A DNA stretch of 64,000 nucleotides from Planktothricoides raciborskii GIHE-MW2 (GTDB taxonomy: Bacteria; Cyanobacteriota; Cyanobacteriia; Cyanobacteriales; Laspinemataceae), in assembly GCF_040564635.1 (NCBI RefSeq), contig NZ_CP159837.1, positions 2,297,001 to 2,361,000 of the forward strand, written 5' to 3'. Every line of letters starts with the position of its first letter. The stretch's first letter is position 1. Below, piece by piece: positions 16,801 to 24,617 of this stretch. The notes beneath the pieces were generated by a model that was not told the DNA's origin, did not search any database, and saw nothing but the letters and a program-made list of their open reading frames with translations. A program made the position numbers and the translations under genes.

Positions 16801-19553
16801 AATTCGTCGAGCCGATGCCGGTGGAGCCTACATCCCCCGTCGAGCCGATGCCGGTGGAGCCTACATTAGCCGTCGATCCTGTGCGGATGGAGCCTATGCC
16901 TATATCCCCCGTCGAGCCGATGCCGGTGGAGCCTACATCCGCCGTCGAGCCGATGCCGGTGGAGCCTACATTAGCCGTCGATCCTGTGCGGATGGAGCCT
17001 ATGCCTATATCCCCCGTCGAGCCGATGCCGGTGGAGCCTACATCCGCCGTCGAGCCGATGCCGGTGGAGCCTACAGAAGTAACGGAAACGCCGATGACTC
17101 TATCGGCTACTGGCTTGGCTGCGGGTATCGCCGGTCTGGGTCGGATGGGTACAAGCCTGGTGATTGATACCAACAAAGATGGCTGGGCTAACCAATGGTC
17201 AGATGTTGTGATTACCAATTTCTTTGATGCAGCGGGAACTGGTGCCGGAAGCGGCTTTATTGAAACCGTGGGCAATCTCAGCGGTGAAGAAATTTTGGCG
17301 GCGGAACTGCCAGAGGTGACGTTTGAGCAACCCGTTTGGGAACCGCCGATACTGGTAGACCCCGTACCCCCTGAGGTGGTGGATAATCCCGATGTAAACG
17401 ATGCACCTGTGGTGACTAATCCGATTTCTTGGCAAAGTCACGATTGGAATGAGAATTTTAGCTTAACCCTGGAACCTAATACTTTTACCGATCCAGAGGG
17501 AGGCGAACTGACTTACAGTGCTACTCAGGTGAGCTTTGTTGACTGGAGCGACGGTGAGTGGCAAGAACAAGGAGCAGGACCGCTACCCGATTGGTTGACG
17601 TTCGATTCCAGTACCTTGACCTTTAGTACCCAGGATACCGATCGCTCATTTTTCATAGAAATTGAGGTGACGGCAACCGATCCCGAAGGTGCCAGTACCA
17701 GCGACTTGTTCCGATTGTGGAGTAATGGCATTGACGGCATTGCGATTGATGGTTATATTGCCGATGCCACAGCCTTTTTGGATACTAATCGTAATGGGGT
17801 ATTGGATCCGCAAGAACCTTCTGCCATTACTACAGAGGAAGGCCGATTTGCTTTTAATATCGATCCCCGTCCGTTCGATCTGAATAATAATGGTCGTTTA
17901 GATCCCGAAGAAGGCCGGATCGTGATTTCCGGGGGGACGGATACGGCGACGGGATTGCCATTGGCTACGCCGTTGGTCGCGACCCCAGATACTACCATCG
18001 TGACGTTGTTAAGTAATGTGGTGTCGGATTTGGTTGACCAGGGCGTGAGCAAAGCGGACGCGGAAACCCAAGTGAAAACAGCCCTGGGGATTCCCGCCGG
18101 TATAGATTTGAGTAATACAGACCCGATCGCGGCCACTGCCCAGAATCAAGCCGGTGGGGTGCAACTTAACTCAGCGATGGTGAAGTTGCAAAATGCTGTG
18201 ACTCAGATGGCGAATACGATCTCTGGGGCATCCAGCTTATCCGTTGCCGAAAGTAGTCAAACCGTGGTGGGGGCGATCGCCTCTCAAATTCAAGCCGGGA
18301 CAACCTTGGATTTAACCAATGCGTCCCAGTTGCAAACGGTTCTGGAAGCCGCCGGGACTAAAGCGCAAGTGGATTTAGGCGAGTTGTCCGAGTCCGTAGC
18401 CCAAGTGATTGCCGAAGCGAATGAACGTATCGACACCGTAGTCGCCAACAATACCGGGGCAGACGTGAATCAAGAATTAGCGCGGGTGCAAAAAGTTGCC
18501 CTGGGTACAACCAGCGATGACTTAAACGCTGCGGCTGCCGGACAAAAGGCGATCGCGGATGTGGTGGCGGCAAATACGGGTGATGCCTTGGATACTTTGA
18601 TTTCAAACACGAAACTGGGTAGCGAGGTGACAGACTCATCGGATAGTAACTCGTTGGATCTCCCGGTTGCGGGTAGCGAGACTGAAGTTAATCTTCAGCC
18701 AACTAGCTCATCCGACTCTATGCCGGTTGCTCCCGCAGGTCCTGGCGCTGTGGCCATCTTCAGTTTGCCAACTATTCTGCCCAGCAGTCCGGAGACGATT
18801 AAGCTGGCACGACCCACAGCCAATGCTACGGAACCCGGTGCGCCCACTGGCGAAGCACCGAATCAGGCGATCGGTGAATTTTACAACTTATCCGATGGCG
18901 ATGATAATGTTTTCCTGCCCCAAATTGCCCAGGCGATCGGACTTCATGTCCGAGGCTTATCCGGCAAAGATGTCATCCAAGGCAGCGAAGGGGCTGATAT
19001 CGTCAACGGCAACCAAGGCAACGATATCGTCAAAGGCAATATCGGCAATGATGTGTTGCGCGGCGGTCAGGGTGCCGATGAAGTTGACGGTGAGTCCGGA
19101 GATGATGTCGTCAACGGCAACCAAGACAACGACAATTTATTTGGCGGTGATGGCAATGACCTCCTGCGTGGTGGCAAAGGGGATGATAATTTGATGGGCG
19201 GCAATGGCGATGACGTGCTCTGCGGGGATATGGGTCAAGACTTCCTGACCGGGGACGGCGGCAGCGATACCTTTGTCCTCCGCAGTGGTGAAGCCGCAGC
19301 ATCTACTCTCAATACCGCCGATGTGATTTTAGATTTCAACTCCAGTGAAGATAAGATTGGTTTAACCGACGGAGTAACATATCAAAATCTCTCTTTTGAA
19401 GCCGTCAATTTTGGCCTCGGTGATGCCAGCGCGATCGCATCTGTAGCGATTAAAGTTGATAATAAATACTTGGGCATTGTCCAAGGGTTTACCGAAGAAG
19501 ATTTGACCGCCTCAATGTTTGTTAAAGCCGATGATTTAATCCTCTTTGGCTAG
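13869..19553 (+). CDS. Giant RTX-type calcium-binding protein
   Basis: An acidic protein of ~1894 residues with no classical signal peptide. Residues 1-~930 are glycine/aspartate-rich nonapeptide repeats of the GGxGxDxLx type (for example LLGGDGNDNL), arranged in three near-identical blocks. Then come a Pro-rich linker with EPMPVEPT units (~980-1070), a cadherin-like/CADG domain (NDAPVVTNPISW, FTDPEGGELTYSATQ, ~1180-1280), calcium-loop segments (DTNRNGVLDPQE, DLNNNGRLDPEEG), an Ala-rich helical region, a second RTX array (~1700-1800) and a serralysin-like C-terminus (DTFVLRSGEAA, VILDFNSSEDKI). This suggests type I secretion and a cell-surface or matrix role. AGGAG at 13856-13860 favours the ATG at 13869 over the in-frame GTG at 13866. 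No export genes are adjacent. Confidence 0.9.
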   Translation: MAEILGDSTANNLVGTGNGNDSIVGFEGDDTLWADWNWNIGNNTLDGGTGSDYLYASSESNLLRGGDDNDILEVYGWNNTLEGGLGDDTYNLYYPSANTIQDAGGTDILSTGLKLSLNGLAVGEAGLEKQGTSLVIDINQDGIADTSQDLVILDFFNAAGTGAGAGFIEKIDYLDGNEILTPPTSPNIITGTANADNLEGTNANDSIIADAGDDYISSDGSGNDTLLGGDGNDNLIDFGAGNDFLDGGIGNDTLDGGTGNNTLDGGAGDDYLSSNNGYYYYGYSTQDSLFGGDGNDTLLVGSYWLSNTLDGGAGADSLYSSYSDSSLFRGGEDNDILEVYGWNNTLEGGSGSDNLYNYSDSSLLRGGDDNDLLEVYAWNNTLEGGLGDDTYNLYNPSGNTIQDAGGTDILSTGLKLSLNGLAVGEAGLEKQGTSLVIDINQDGIADTSQDLVILDFFNAAGTGAGTGFIEKIDYLDGNEILTPPTSPNIITGTANADNLEGTNANDSMIGDAGDDSISSDGSGNDTLLGGDGNDNLIDFGAGNDFLDGGIGNDTLDGGTGNNTLDGGAGDDYLSSNNGYYYYGYSTQDSLFGGDGNDTLFIGNYWGYSSTLDGGAGADSLYSSGSDSSLLLGGDDNDILEVYGWNNTLEGGLGDDTYNLYYPSANTIQDAGGTDILSTGLKLSLNGLAVGEAGLEKQGTSLVIDINQDGIADTSQDLVILDFFNAAGTGAGAGFIEKIDYLDGNEILTPPTSPNIITGTANADNLEGTNANDSIIADAGDDYISSDGSGNDTLLGGDGNDNLIDFGAGNDFLDGGIGNDTLDGGTGNNTLDGGAGDDYLSSNNGYYYYGYSTQDSLFGGDGNDTLFIGNYWGYSSTLDGGAGADSLYSSGSDSSLLLGGDDNDILEVYGWNNTLEGGLGDDTLSLIGDGGSGNILRGGSGSDIYRVRAGYWGQAGVEISDTEGTDTLIILESDFQNGEFVEPMPVEPTSPVEPMPVEPTLAVDPVRMEPMPISPVEPMPVEPTSAVEPMPVEPTLAVDPVRMEPMPISPVEPMPVEPTSAVEPMPVEPTEVTETPMTLSATGLAAGIAGLGRMGTSLVIDTNKDGWANQWSDVVITNFFDAAGTGAGSGFIETVGNLSGEEILAAELPEVTFEQPVWEPPILVDPVPPEVVDNPDVNDAPVVTNPISWQSHDWNENFSLTLEPNTFTDPEGGELTYSATQVSFVDWSDGEWQEQGAGPLPDWLTFDSSTLTFSTQDTDRSFFIEIEVTATDPEGASTSDLFRLWSNGIDGIAIDGYIADATAFLDTNRNGVLDPQEPSAITTEEGRFAFNIDPRPFDLNNNGRLDPEEGRIVISGGTDTATGLPLATPLVATPDTTIVTLLSNVVSDLVDQGVSKADAETQVKTALGIPAGIDLSNTDPIAATAQNQAGGVQLNSAMVKLQNAVTQMANTISGASSLSVAESSQTVVGAIASQIQAGTTLDLTNASQLQTVLEAAGTKAQVDLGELSESVAQVIAEANERIDTVVANNTGADVNQELARVQKVALGTTSDDLNAAAAGQKAIADVVAANTGDALDTLISNTKLGSEVTDSSDSNSLDLPVAGSETEVNLQPTSSSDSMPVAPAGPGAVAIFSLPTILPSSPETIKLARPTANATEPGAPTGEAPNQAIGEFYNLSDGDDNVFLPQIAQAIGLHVRGLSGKDVIQGSEGADIVNGNQGNDIVKGNIGNDVLRGGQGADEVDGESGDDVVNGNQDNDNLFGGDGNDLLRGGKGDDNLMGGNGDDVLCGDMGQDFLTGDGGSDTFVLRSGEAAASTLNTADVILDFNSSEDKIGLTDGVTYQNLSFEAVNFGLGDASAIASVAIKVDNKYLGIVQGFTEEDLTASMFVKADDLILFG
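14080..16640 (+). repeat. Three near-identical ~800-900-bp intragenic repeats
   Basis: Shared sequence recurs with offsets of 903 bp (unit 1 to 2) and 798 bp (unit 2 to 3). The longer unit carries an extra ~105-bp EVYGWNNTLEGG module. Long stretches of units 1 and 3 are identical at nucleotide level, implying recent duplication or gene conversion. Both periods are multiples of three, so the frame is kept. Confidence 0.92.
16805..17076 (+). repeat. Pro-rich linker repeats in the RTX gene
   Basis: Repeated GTCGAGCCGATGCCGGTGGA segments encode VEPMPVEPT units, with a ~117-bp higher-order unit present about twice (containing AVDPVRMEPMPIS). It is a likely extended spacer between the RTX blocks and the cadherin-like domain. 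Confidence 0.88.
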
Positions 19554-19568
19554 ATTGGTTCTTCCCAG

Positions 19569-19604
19569 AAACCGGGTTTCTTGTGTAGAGAAGCCCGGTT
19601 TTTG
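19569..19604 (+). terminator. Rho-independent terminator of the RTX gene
   Basis: The stem AACCGGGTTTC/GAAGCCCGGTT (one G-T pair) is followed by a short T-run, 15 bp after the stop codon of the RTX gene. Confidence 0.88.
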
Positions 19605-19614
19605 CTTGGCTAAC

Positions 19615-20091
19615 TTAAGGGCGATCGCTATAACCATTAAAGCCGTAACGTCCAATCGATTCCTCATAGTCAGGGGCATCGACCCAAACAAATTCTACAG
19701 GTAATTTTTGCTCAAGACGCTGTAAAAAATTCGCCAGTCTTGGCTGGTTTAATTGAGCTATTTCACCATTGTAATGTTCTCTGCTTAATTTAATCGGGGC
19801 ATAAATGTCAAGATTTAGAAATAAATTAAAACTTAAGGGTTGATCGCTAGATAAATCTAGATCACCCTCCTCATCTAGTTCCAGAGAAATTGCCACATAA
19901 GCCCCCAGATCAATTTCTATTTTTTTGGGCAGATTATTTCCTTCTGCCAAATTAAAACATTGAAGATTTAAATCAATCTCAATATTATTGATATCGGTTG
20001 TTGTTTCTATTTTTTTGAATAACTTTTCATAAGATTTTTCTGAATTTAAATAGAAGATAAAACTATCTTCTCCCCCACTGATTGTAGAAAT
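19615..20091 (-). CDS. Unknown protein, start unresolved, possibly broken
   Basis: The well-formed part (19615-19950, 111 residues from a TTG) has PKKIEIDLGAYVAISLEL, acidic stretches, and ends GRYGFNGYSDRP. The same frame stays open upstream to 20091 and reads convincingly (ISTISGGEDSFIFYLN), with no ATG. A TAA at 20092-20094 interrupts it, and the frame before that TAA again reads protein-like (FNILEDFAKPKKV). Either the gene starts at an unusual codon (ATT or TTG), or a nonsense change has cut off its N-terminus. I do not recognise the family. It lies downstream of, and probably in an operon with, the 72-residue gene at 20121. Confidence 0.5.
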   Translation of the reverse strand: MSTISGGEDSFIFYLNSEKSYEKLFKKIETTTDINNIEIDLNLQCFNLAEGNNLPKKIEIDLGAYVAISLELDEEGDLDLSSDQPLSFNLFLNLDIYAPIKLSREHYNGEIAQLNQPRLANFLQRLEQKLPVEFVWVDAPDYEESIGRYGFNGYSDRP

Positions 20092-20120
20092 TTATACTTT
20101 TTTAGGTTTAGCAAAATCCT

Positions 20121-20339
20121 CTAAAATATTGAATTTATGACAATTTCTTTTAAATACACGGCGCGAAAGGCAGGAGAGTTTAGGTAGTTATGAGCTAAAA
20201 CTCGTAAACCCAATGAGTCACCACCACCGAAAATCTTATTATAGTTGTTATTATAGTTGGGCTGCTTCATTCGATAATTCCAAATAGCCAAACCCATCTT
20301 ACTTTTCCAATTCATTTGATTTTTCGTGGGATAATTCAT
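20121..20339 (-). CDS. Small unknown protein, 72 residues
   Basis: Begins MNYPTKNQMNWKSKMGLAI at an ATG preceded by a strong GGAGG eight bases upstream. This is why the shorter form is chosen over a 105-residue frame whose first 33 codons run through a palindromic repeat. The protein is basic, with a polar Asn/Tyr-rich middle (KQPNYNNNYNKIFGGGDS) and a hydrophobic C-terminal third. Family not recognised. The next gene on this strand begins within ~30 bp of its stop, and their frames nearly abut. Confidence 0.6.
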   Translation of the reverse strand: MNYPTKNQMNWKSKMGLAIWNYRMKQPNYNNNYNKIFGGGDSLGLRVLAHNYLNSPAFRAVYLKEIVINSIF

Positions 20340-20398
20340 GGCCAAAACCTCCGTATAATCTCTAAATATAGGTATTTCAATTGTGGTTGAGACAAAAA

Positions 20399-20480
20399 TC
20401 AGGGGCGCAAGCATTGCGCCCCTACAATATATGTTCATTTGCTGTAGGGGCGCAATGCTTGCGCCCCTAATTGCGCCCCT
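20399..20480. repeat. GGGGCGCAAGC hairpins
   Basis: Three inverted copies of AGGGGCGCAA/TTGCGCCCCT lie upstream of the small unknown gene. They belong to the same palindrome family as those at 12.9 and 30.8 kb. Confidence 0.85.
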
Positions 20481-20600
20481 ACATAATTGTATTAATCTGA
20501 ATTGAAATCACTATAAATCAGGTTTTGTCTAATTGTCTAATTTATTAGAGTTAAAAATGCGCGACTTGAAACCGAGTTGATATATTTATGACTCCCCCAA

Positions 20601-23600
20601 TTAAGCCAACAATAATTGAGATCCGGTTTCCGCCGTTTTGCTAATTTCTATTCTGGCTTGAAATGCTTCTTTAAATTGGGGCATATGAGTGACGATTAAA
20701 ATGGTGGCAAAGTCGGGGGCGATCGCATTAATCGCGGCAATCAAGCGATCGCACCCTTGACGGTCTTGGGTGCCAAAACCCTCATCCACAATTAACATTT
20801 GTAACCGGGTGCCTTGACGAGTACAAAGCAGTTGAGCTAACGCCAAGCGAATGGCAAAATTAATTCTAAAAGCTTCGCCCCCGGAATAAGTTTCATAGGG
20901 GCGAGTGCCGCGAGCATCCGCAATTACAATATCCAATGTATCGATTAATTTGGGATCTTTTTTATTTGAACGTCCGGCTTTTTGCGTGACAAATTGGACG
21001 TGCAATTGATTGCCCGTCAATCGGGATAATATTTTATTCGTTTCCGCTTCTAGCTGGGGTAATATATTCTCAATCATCAAGGCTTGAATGCCCTTTTTGC
21101 TAAAGGCGATCGCCAATTCATTATAGACCCGATATTGATTTTTCGCTTCCTTAATTTGATGCTTAATCAGGTGCTTTTGCTGACTCAAATCTTCTAAATG
21201 TTTTTGTTGTTGTTGGAGTTGCCCTAATTTAGCCAAAGCGAGGTCTAACTGATGCCGACGCTGGGCAATTTGCTGTTCTAAATTTTTAATCGCTACCGTT
21301 TGGTCTGGACATTCCTTCAGTTTTTCCTGGATCAGATCGATTTGCTGCCTCAGTTTTTCTTGGTCTTGTAACCGTTCCAGCAATCGTTTAGTCACTTCTT
21401 TAACGCGGCTACTCACTTGAGGATAATCTTGTTGAGCTTGACGCAGTTGTTCTTTGCGGGTCAACCAAACCTGAGCCTTATTTCGGGCAGCACTAATCGC
21501 TTTATGTTCGGCAAAATCATAACCAATTTGCTCAATTTTTTGTTCTAATTTTACCAGCTTTTGATGTAAAAAAGACTCGGTTTTTTCTCGTTCAATTAAA
21601 TTTGAAATATTTTCCAGCTTTTCTACTAATTCTGGTTCCCGATTTTTCAGACTTTGTAACCGTTTTTCCGCATCTCTAATTTGAGCCAGTTTAATTTCTG
21701 CCCACCGCCAACGTTCTACATCACTCCGAGCCAGAGCATGATTTTTTTCATCATAATGTAACTCTTGCAAAGCCCGCTCGATTTGTTGCAATTCTGTATA
21801 TAAATCACCGGCAAATTCACCAGTTTTCAGCGATCGCTCTAAGGCGGCTTTTTCCCGATCAATTTTTTGCAGCCTTTCTCGTTCAGTCGCCGTCATATTC
21901 AGTTGAGCTTGCAACCCTCCCCACTGTTTTTGGAGATTATCGGAACCCGCCAATTCTCGATTTAATTTACCATATTCATCGCGCAACAGTTGAATTTCTC
22001 TCTCAGAAACCGCCAACTGTTCCCGCAAAACCCAAATATGATTCCTAAATTCTTGCTGTTGGGCTTGATGTTTTTCTGCCACCAAGTCCCAATGATGCTC
22101 ATCTAAGGGGCGATCGCACAACGGACAAATCGCATCAGGAACCTGCAATAACCGTAACTTTTGTTCAATATCCGCCAACTGCACCTCGCGATCGCGCAAC
22201 TGGGCTTGCAAACGTTCCATAAAATTGCGCCGTTCTAGTCCTTTTTCCCGCACCCGTTGCTGATAAATTCGCTTCTTCTCCAAATCTTCAATTTGTAGGG
22301 AAACTTGTTGCACCGCTTGTTGGACTTGCACCGCCGTTTGTTGCTGCACTTGCAAGCGATTAATTTGACTGACAATTTCTGCCAAACGCGCCTCGGTATG
22401 GGCGCGACGAGATACTACTTCTGTCTGGATAATTTGCCGCCGGTGAATCAGAGGAATGGCCTTAGTTTGCAATTGGTCTAAACTCGCAAGTCTGGTGCGG
22501 GCGGCTTCGAGTTCCGTCATTGCCGCTGCCACTTCCGCCCCTTGACCGAGAGTATTTTGCAACTCTTTTTTCTGTTGTTCTAAAGCTTCTAATTGGGCTT
22601 TGATTTGTTGTTGCTGACTTTTCAGATCGCTTAAATAATTAGTCAGTTGTTCTTGAAGCTGCGATCGCTCCTTTTGGGCTTCTTGGTAAGCGTGTAACTT
22701 ATCGGACAAAACTTGTTCCTGGGCTTGGAGTTGTTCAAATTCACTATATTTTTGGTGAATTTCGGCTTCTTGCCCCAACAATTCCTCTAATTCTTGTTGC
22801 CGTTGTTGACTATGTTTTTGTTCTTGCTCGATCCGCTGGCATTCGCGAGTTAACTGATCTAAATTACTCTGCAACCAACTGAGTTGTTGTTGCCAAGTAT
22901 GCCGCTGATGGTTGCTGACCTTATACTGTTGTAACTGGTCTTGGTCAGTGGCTTGTGCTTGTTGTTGTTGGAGAATTTCCCGTTCCACCGTGGCGATCGC
23001 CTCTAGAGTTTCTTCTCGCTGTTCTAACTGAGTTTCTAGAGACTGTTGATTTTGTTGCAGCAATTGAATTTGGGCTTTATAATCCCGCGATCGCTCTTTC
23101 GCCGCTTCTGCTAATCGATCGTATTCATCCAGTCGCAACAGAGAGGCTAAAACTTGTTTGCGTTCGCTGGGACGCTTGAGCATAAATTCATCGGCCCGCC
23201 CCTGACGTAAATAAGCGGAATTGACAAAAGTTTCATAATCAATCTTGATATGTTGGATAATTTTTTGTTGGGTTGCCCGTAAACTGCGTTCGGTCAGGGA
23301 ACGAAACTGAACCTGTAGCTCATCTTCACTGGTAGCGATTTGAAATTCCAAGGTGCTGGTTTGTCCCCGTTGCCGCGATCGCCGGACTCTGAGGATTTGT
23401 TCGTCGCACTGAAAAGTAAAGTCCACACAAACTTCTGTCGTTCCCGTATGAATAATATCGTCATCAGTCCCCGCACGGCTATTGCCCCAAATTGACCAGG
23501 CGATCGCCTCTAACAACGATGATTTGCCAGCCCCATTTGGCCCGCAAATACAAGCAGTGTGTAACCCGCGAAAATCCAGACTCGCTTCACGGTAGCTCAG

Positions 23601-23633
23601 AAAATTTTTTAAATTCAGTTGGAGCGGAATCAT
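20601..23633 (-). CDS. sbcC: Exonuclease subunit SbcC (Rad50-like)
   Basis: A 1010-residue SMC-like ATPase that, with SbcD, processes DNA hairpins and double-strand ends. Walker A GPNGAGKSS is at residues 31-39. Long Gln-rich coiled coils flank a central zinc-hook CPLCDRPL (~residue 500). The C-terminal half-domain carries the ABC signature YSGGEAFRINFAIRLALAQ and Walker B MLIVDEGFGTQD. Length is normal for the family. The partner sbcD is not in this window. An SbcCD substrate, DNA palindromes, is unusually common here, which is suggestive context only. Confidence 0.97.
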   Translation of the reverse strand: MIPLQLNLKNFLSYREASLDFRGLHTACICGPNGAGKSSLLEAIAWSIWGNSRAGTDDDIIHTGTTEVCVDFTFQCDEQILRVRRSRQRGQTSTLEFQIATSEDELQVQFRSLTERSLRATQQKIIQHIKIDYETFVNSAYLRQGRADEFMLKRPSERKQVLASLLRLDEYDRLAEAAKERSRDYKAQIQLLQQNQQSLETQLEQREETLEAIATVEREILQQQQAQATDQDQLQQYKVSNHQRHTWQQQLSWLQSNLDQLTRECQRIEQEQKHSQQRQQELEELLGQEAEIHQKYSEFEQLQAQEQVLSDKLHAYQEAQKERSQLQEQLTNYLSDLKSQQQQIKAQLEALEQQKKELQNTLGQGAEVAAAMTELEAARTRLASLDQLQTKAIPLIHRRQIIQTEVVSRRAHTEARLAEIVSQINRLQVQQQTAVQVQQAVQQVSLQIEDLEKKRIYQQRVREKGLERRNFMERLQAQLRDREVQLADIEQKLRLLQVPDAICPLCDRPLDEHHWDLVAEKHQAQQQEFRNHIWVLREQLAVSEREIQLLRDEYGKLNRELAGSDNLQKQWGGLQAQLNMTATERERLQKIDREKAALERSLKTGEFAGDLYTELQQIERALQELHYDEKNHALARSDVERWRWAEIKLAQIRDAEKRLQSLKNREPELVEKLENISNLIEREKTESFLHQKLVKLEQKIEQIGYDFAEHKAISAARNKAQVWLTRKEQLRQAQQDYPQVSSRVKEVTKRLLERLQDQEKLRQQIDLIQEKLKECPDQTVAIKNLEQQIAQRRHQLDLALAKLGQLQQQQKHLEDLSQQKHLIKHQIKEAKNQYRVYNELAIAFSKKGIQALMIENILPQLEAETNKILSRLTGNQLHVQFVTQKAGRSNKKDPKLIDTLDIVIADARGTRPYETYSGGEAFRINFAIRLALAQLLCTRQGTRLQMLIVDEGFGTQDRQGCDRLIAAINAIAPDFATILIVTHMPQFKEAFQARIEISKTAETGSQLLLA

Positions 23634-24130
23634 TCAAATTTAGGCCAAATTTTAGCATTTATGATGATTGTGCAGATTTGCTCTGCTCGGTCTGTTGCCG
23701 TTTTCTGAAAAATCTTCGGAACTTAGCCGATGTTAATTTTCCAGACGATCGCCTCTGAAGTAATCCTATCATATTTAACTGGCTTTAACATTATTATGCC
23801 GCGATTTTTTTTATTTTACCCCAATACTGCTTCAATATATAAGCCATTCATCAATCAAGCTAAACCCTAAATCCCCAACCCCAAATCATCACCATTTTTG
23901 GCTATTTTGTCGATAGCCGAGCCATCCAGCGGGGATGGATTTGCCGTTGTCACCGTCAAGTCCATCTTGGCCTAAAAACCCATGAATATGAAGTTTTTTA
24001 ACAAATCGTCAGCATCAATCGTCCGCGTCTACTGAACAATTTTATTCCCGCAGTAAAAATATCCTGATCGGCGATCGACGCTTCAGAAAAGCGACAACAC
24101 ATCTATTACAGGATACCAGGATATCAACTC
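23634..24130. other. Intergenic region, nothing definite
   Basis: 497 bp upstream of both sbcC and the small secreted-protein gene. It contains several HIP1-type octamers and AT-rich tracts. A plus-strand frame overlapping the 5' end of sbcC is a shadow. No RNA or repeat was recognised. Confidence 0.45.
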
Positions 24131-24343
24131 ATGGCTACTCAAAAATTTTCGCTCTTAACTTTAGTTTTCATCGCTCTTTCTCTAATCTCTCACAGTTACG
24201 GTGACTACACCACCGGGCTTTTCGGCTCAGAACCAAGGCTGTTCCAACAAAGGGAAAGCACGATCCTGGTGGGAAAACATCCTCTAACTCCCCCTGGAAA
24301 ACCAGCCCCCGATAATTCCTCCAGTAGCGGTAGCACCACATAA
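24131..24343 (+). CDS. Small secreted protein, 70 residues
   Basis: Starts MATQKFSLLTLVFIALS, a short charged N-region, then a hydrophobic helix and a likely signal-peptidase site near SYG/D. The mature part (~45 residues) is polar and ends in a Pro/Ser-rich tail (PPGKPAPDNSSSSGSTT). It precedes, with 275 bp spacing, the CHASE2-GGDEF gene on the same strand. No family recognised. The coding call rests on the clear signal peptide. Confidence 0.55.
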   Translation: MATQKFSLLTLVFIALSLISHSYGDYTTGLFGSEPRLFQQRESTILVGKHPLTPPGKPAPDNSSSSGSTT

Positions 24344-24438
24344 GCTAGAATACTGACTCGAACCCCGTGAAAAAATTCGTCAAATTTTTATCTTTGTTTA
24401 ATCTTTGAGTCAATAACTCAGCAGTGATAAATCCCCAG

Positions 24439-24498
24439 AACTAATCATACGGCGATCGCGATCGCGATCGTGATGGAGATCGCGATCGCCCCATACTT
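24439..24498. repeat. Cluster of overlapping HIP1-type octamers
   Basis: GCGATCGCGATCGCGATCG and nearby GAGATCGCGATCGCC pile several GCGATCGC-like octamers into 60 bp in a gene-free spacer. HIP1 is a hallmark of many cyanobacterial genomes. Confidence 0.8.
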
Positions 24499-24617
24499 TG
24501 CCCATACTTAAGTGACAGTCCGACCCCCTGTTACATAGAATTTTTATCCATTAGAATAAATAGAAGAAACTCAGCTTTTGTCTGGTATCTTGTATTCATT
24601 ATGGGTGTTGAGCTTTT

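Noticed and set aside
13772-19302. Many open frames on both strands inside the RTX gene
   Set aside because: They mirror the repeats of the real gene; their copies recur at the repeat offsets and show Pro/Ser-rich, non-protein-like composition.
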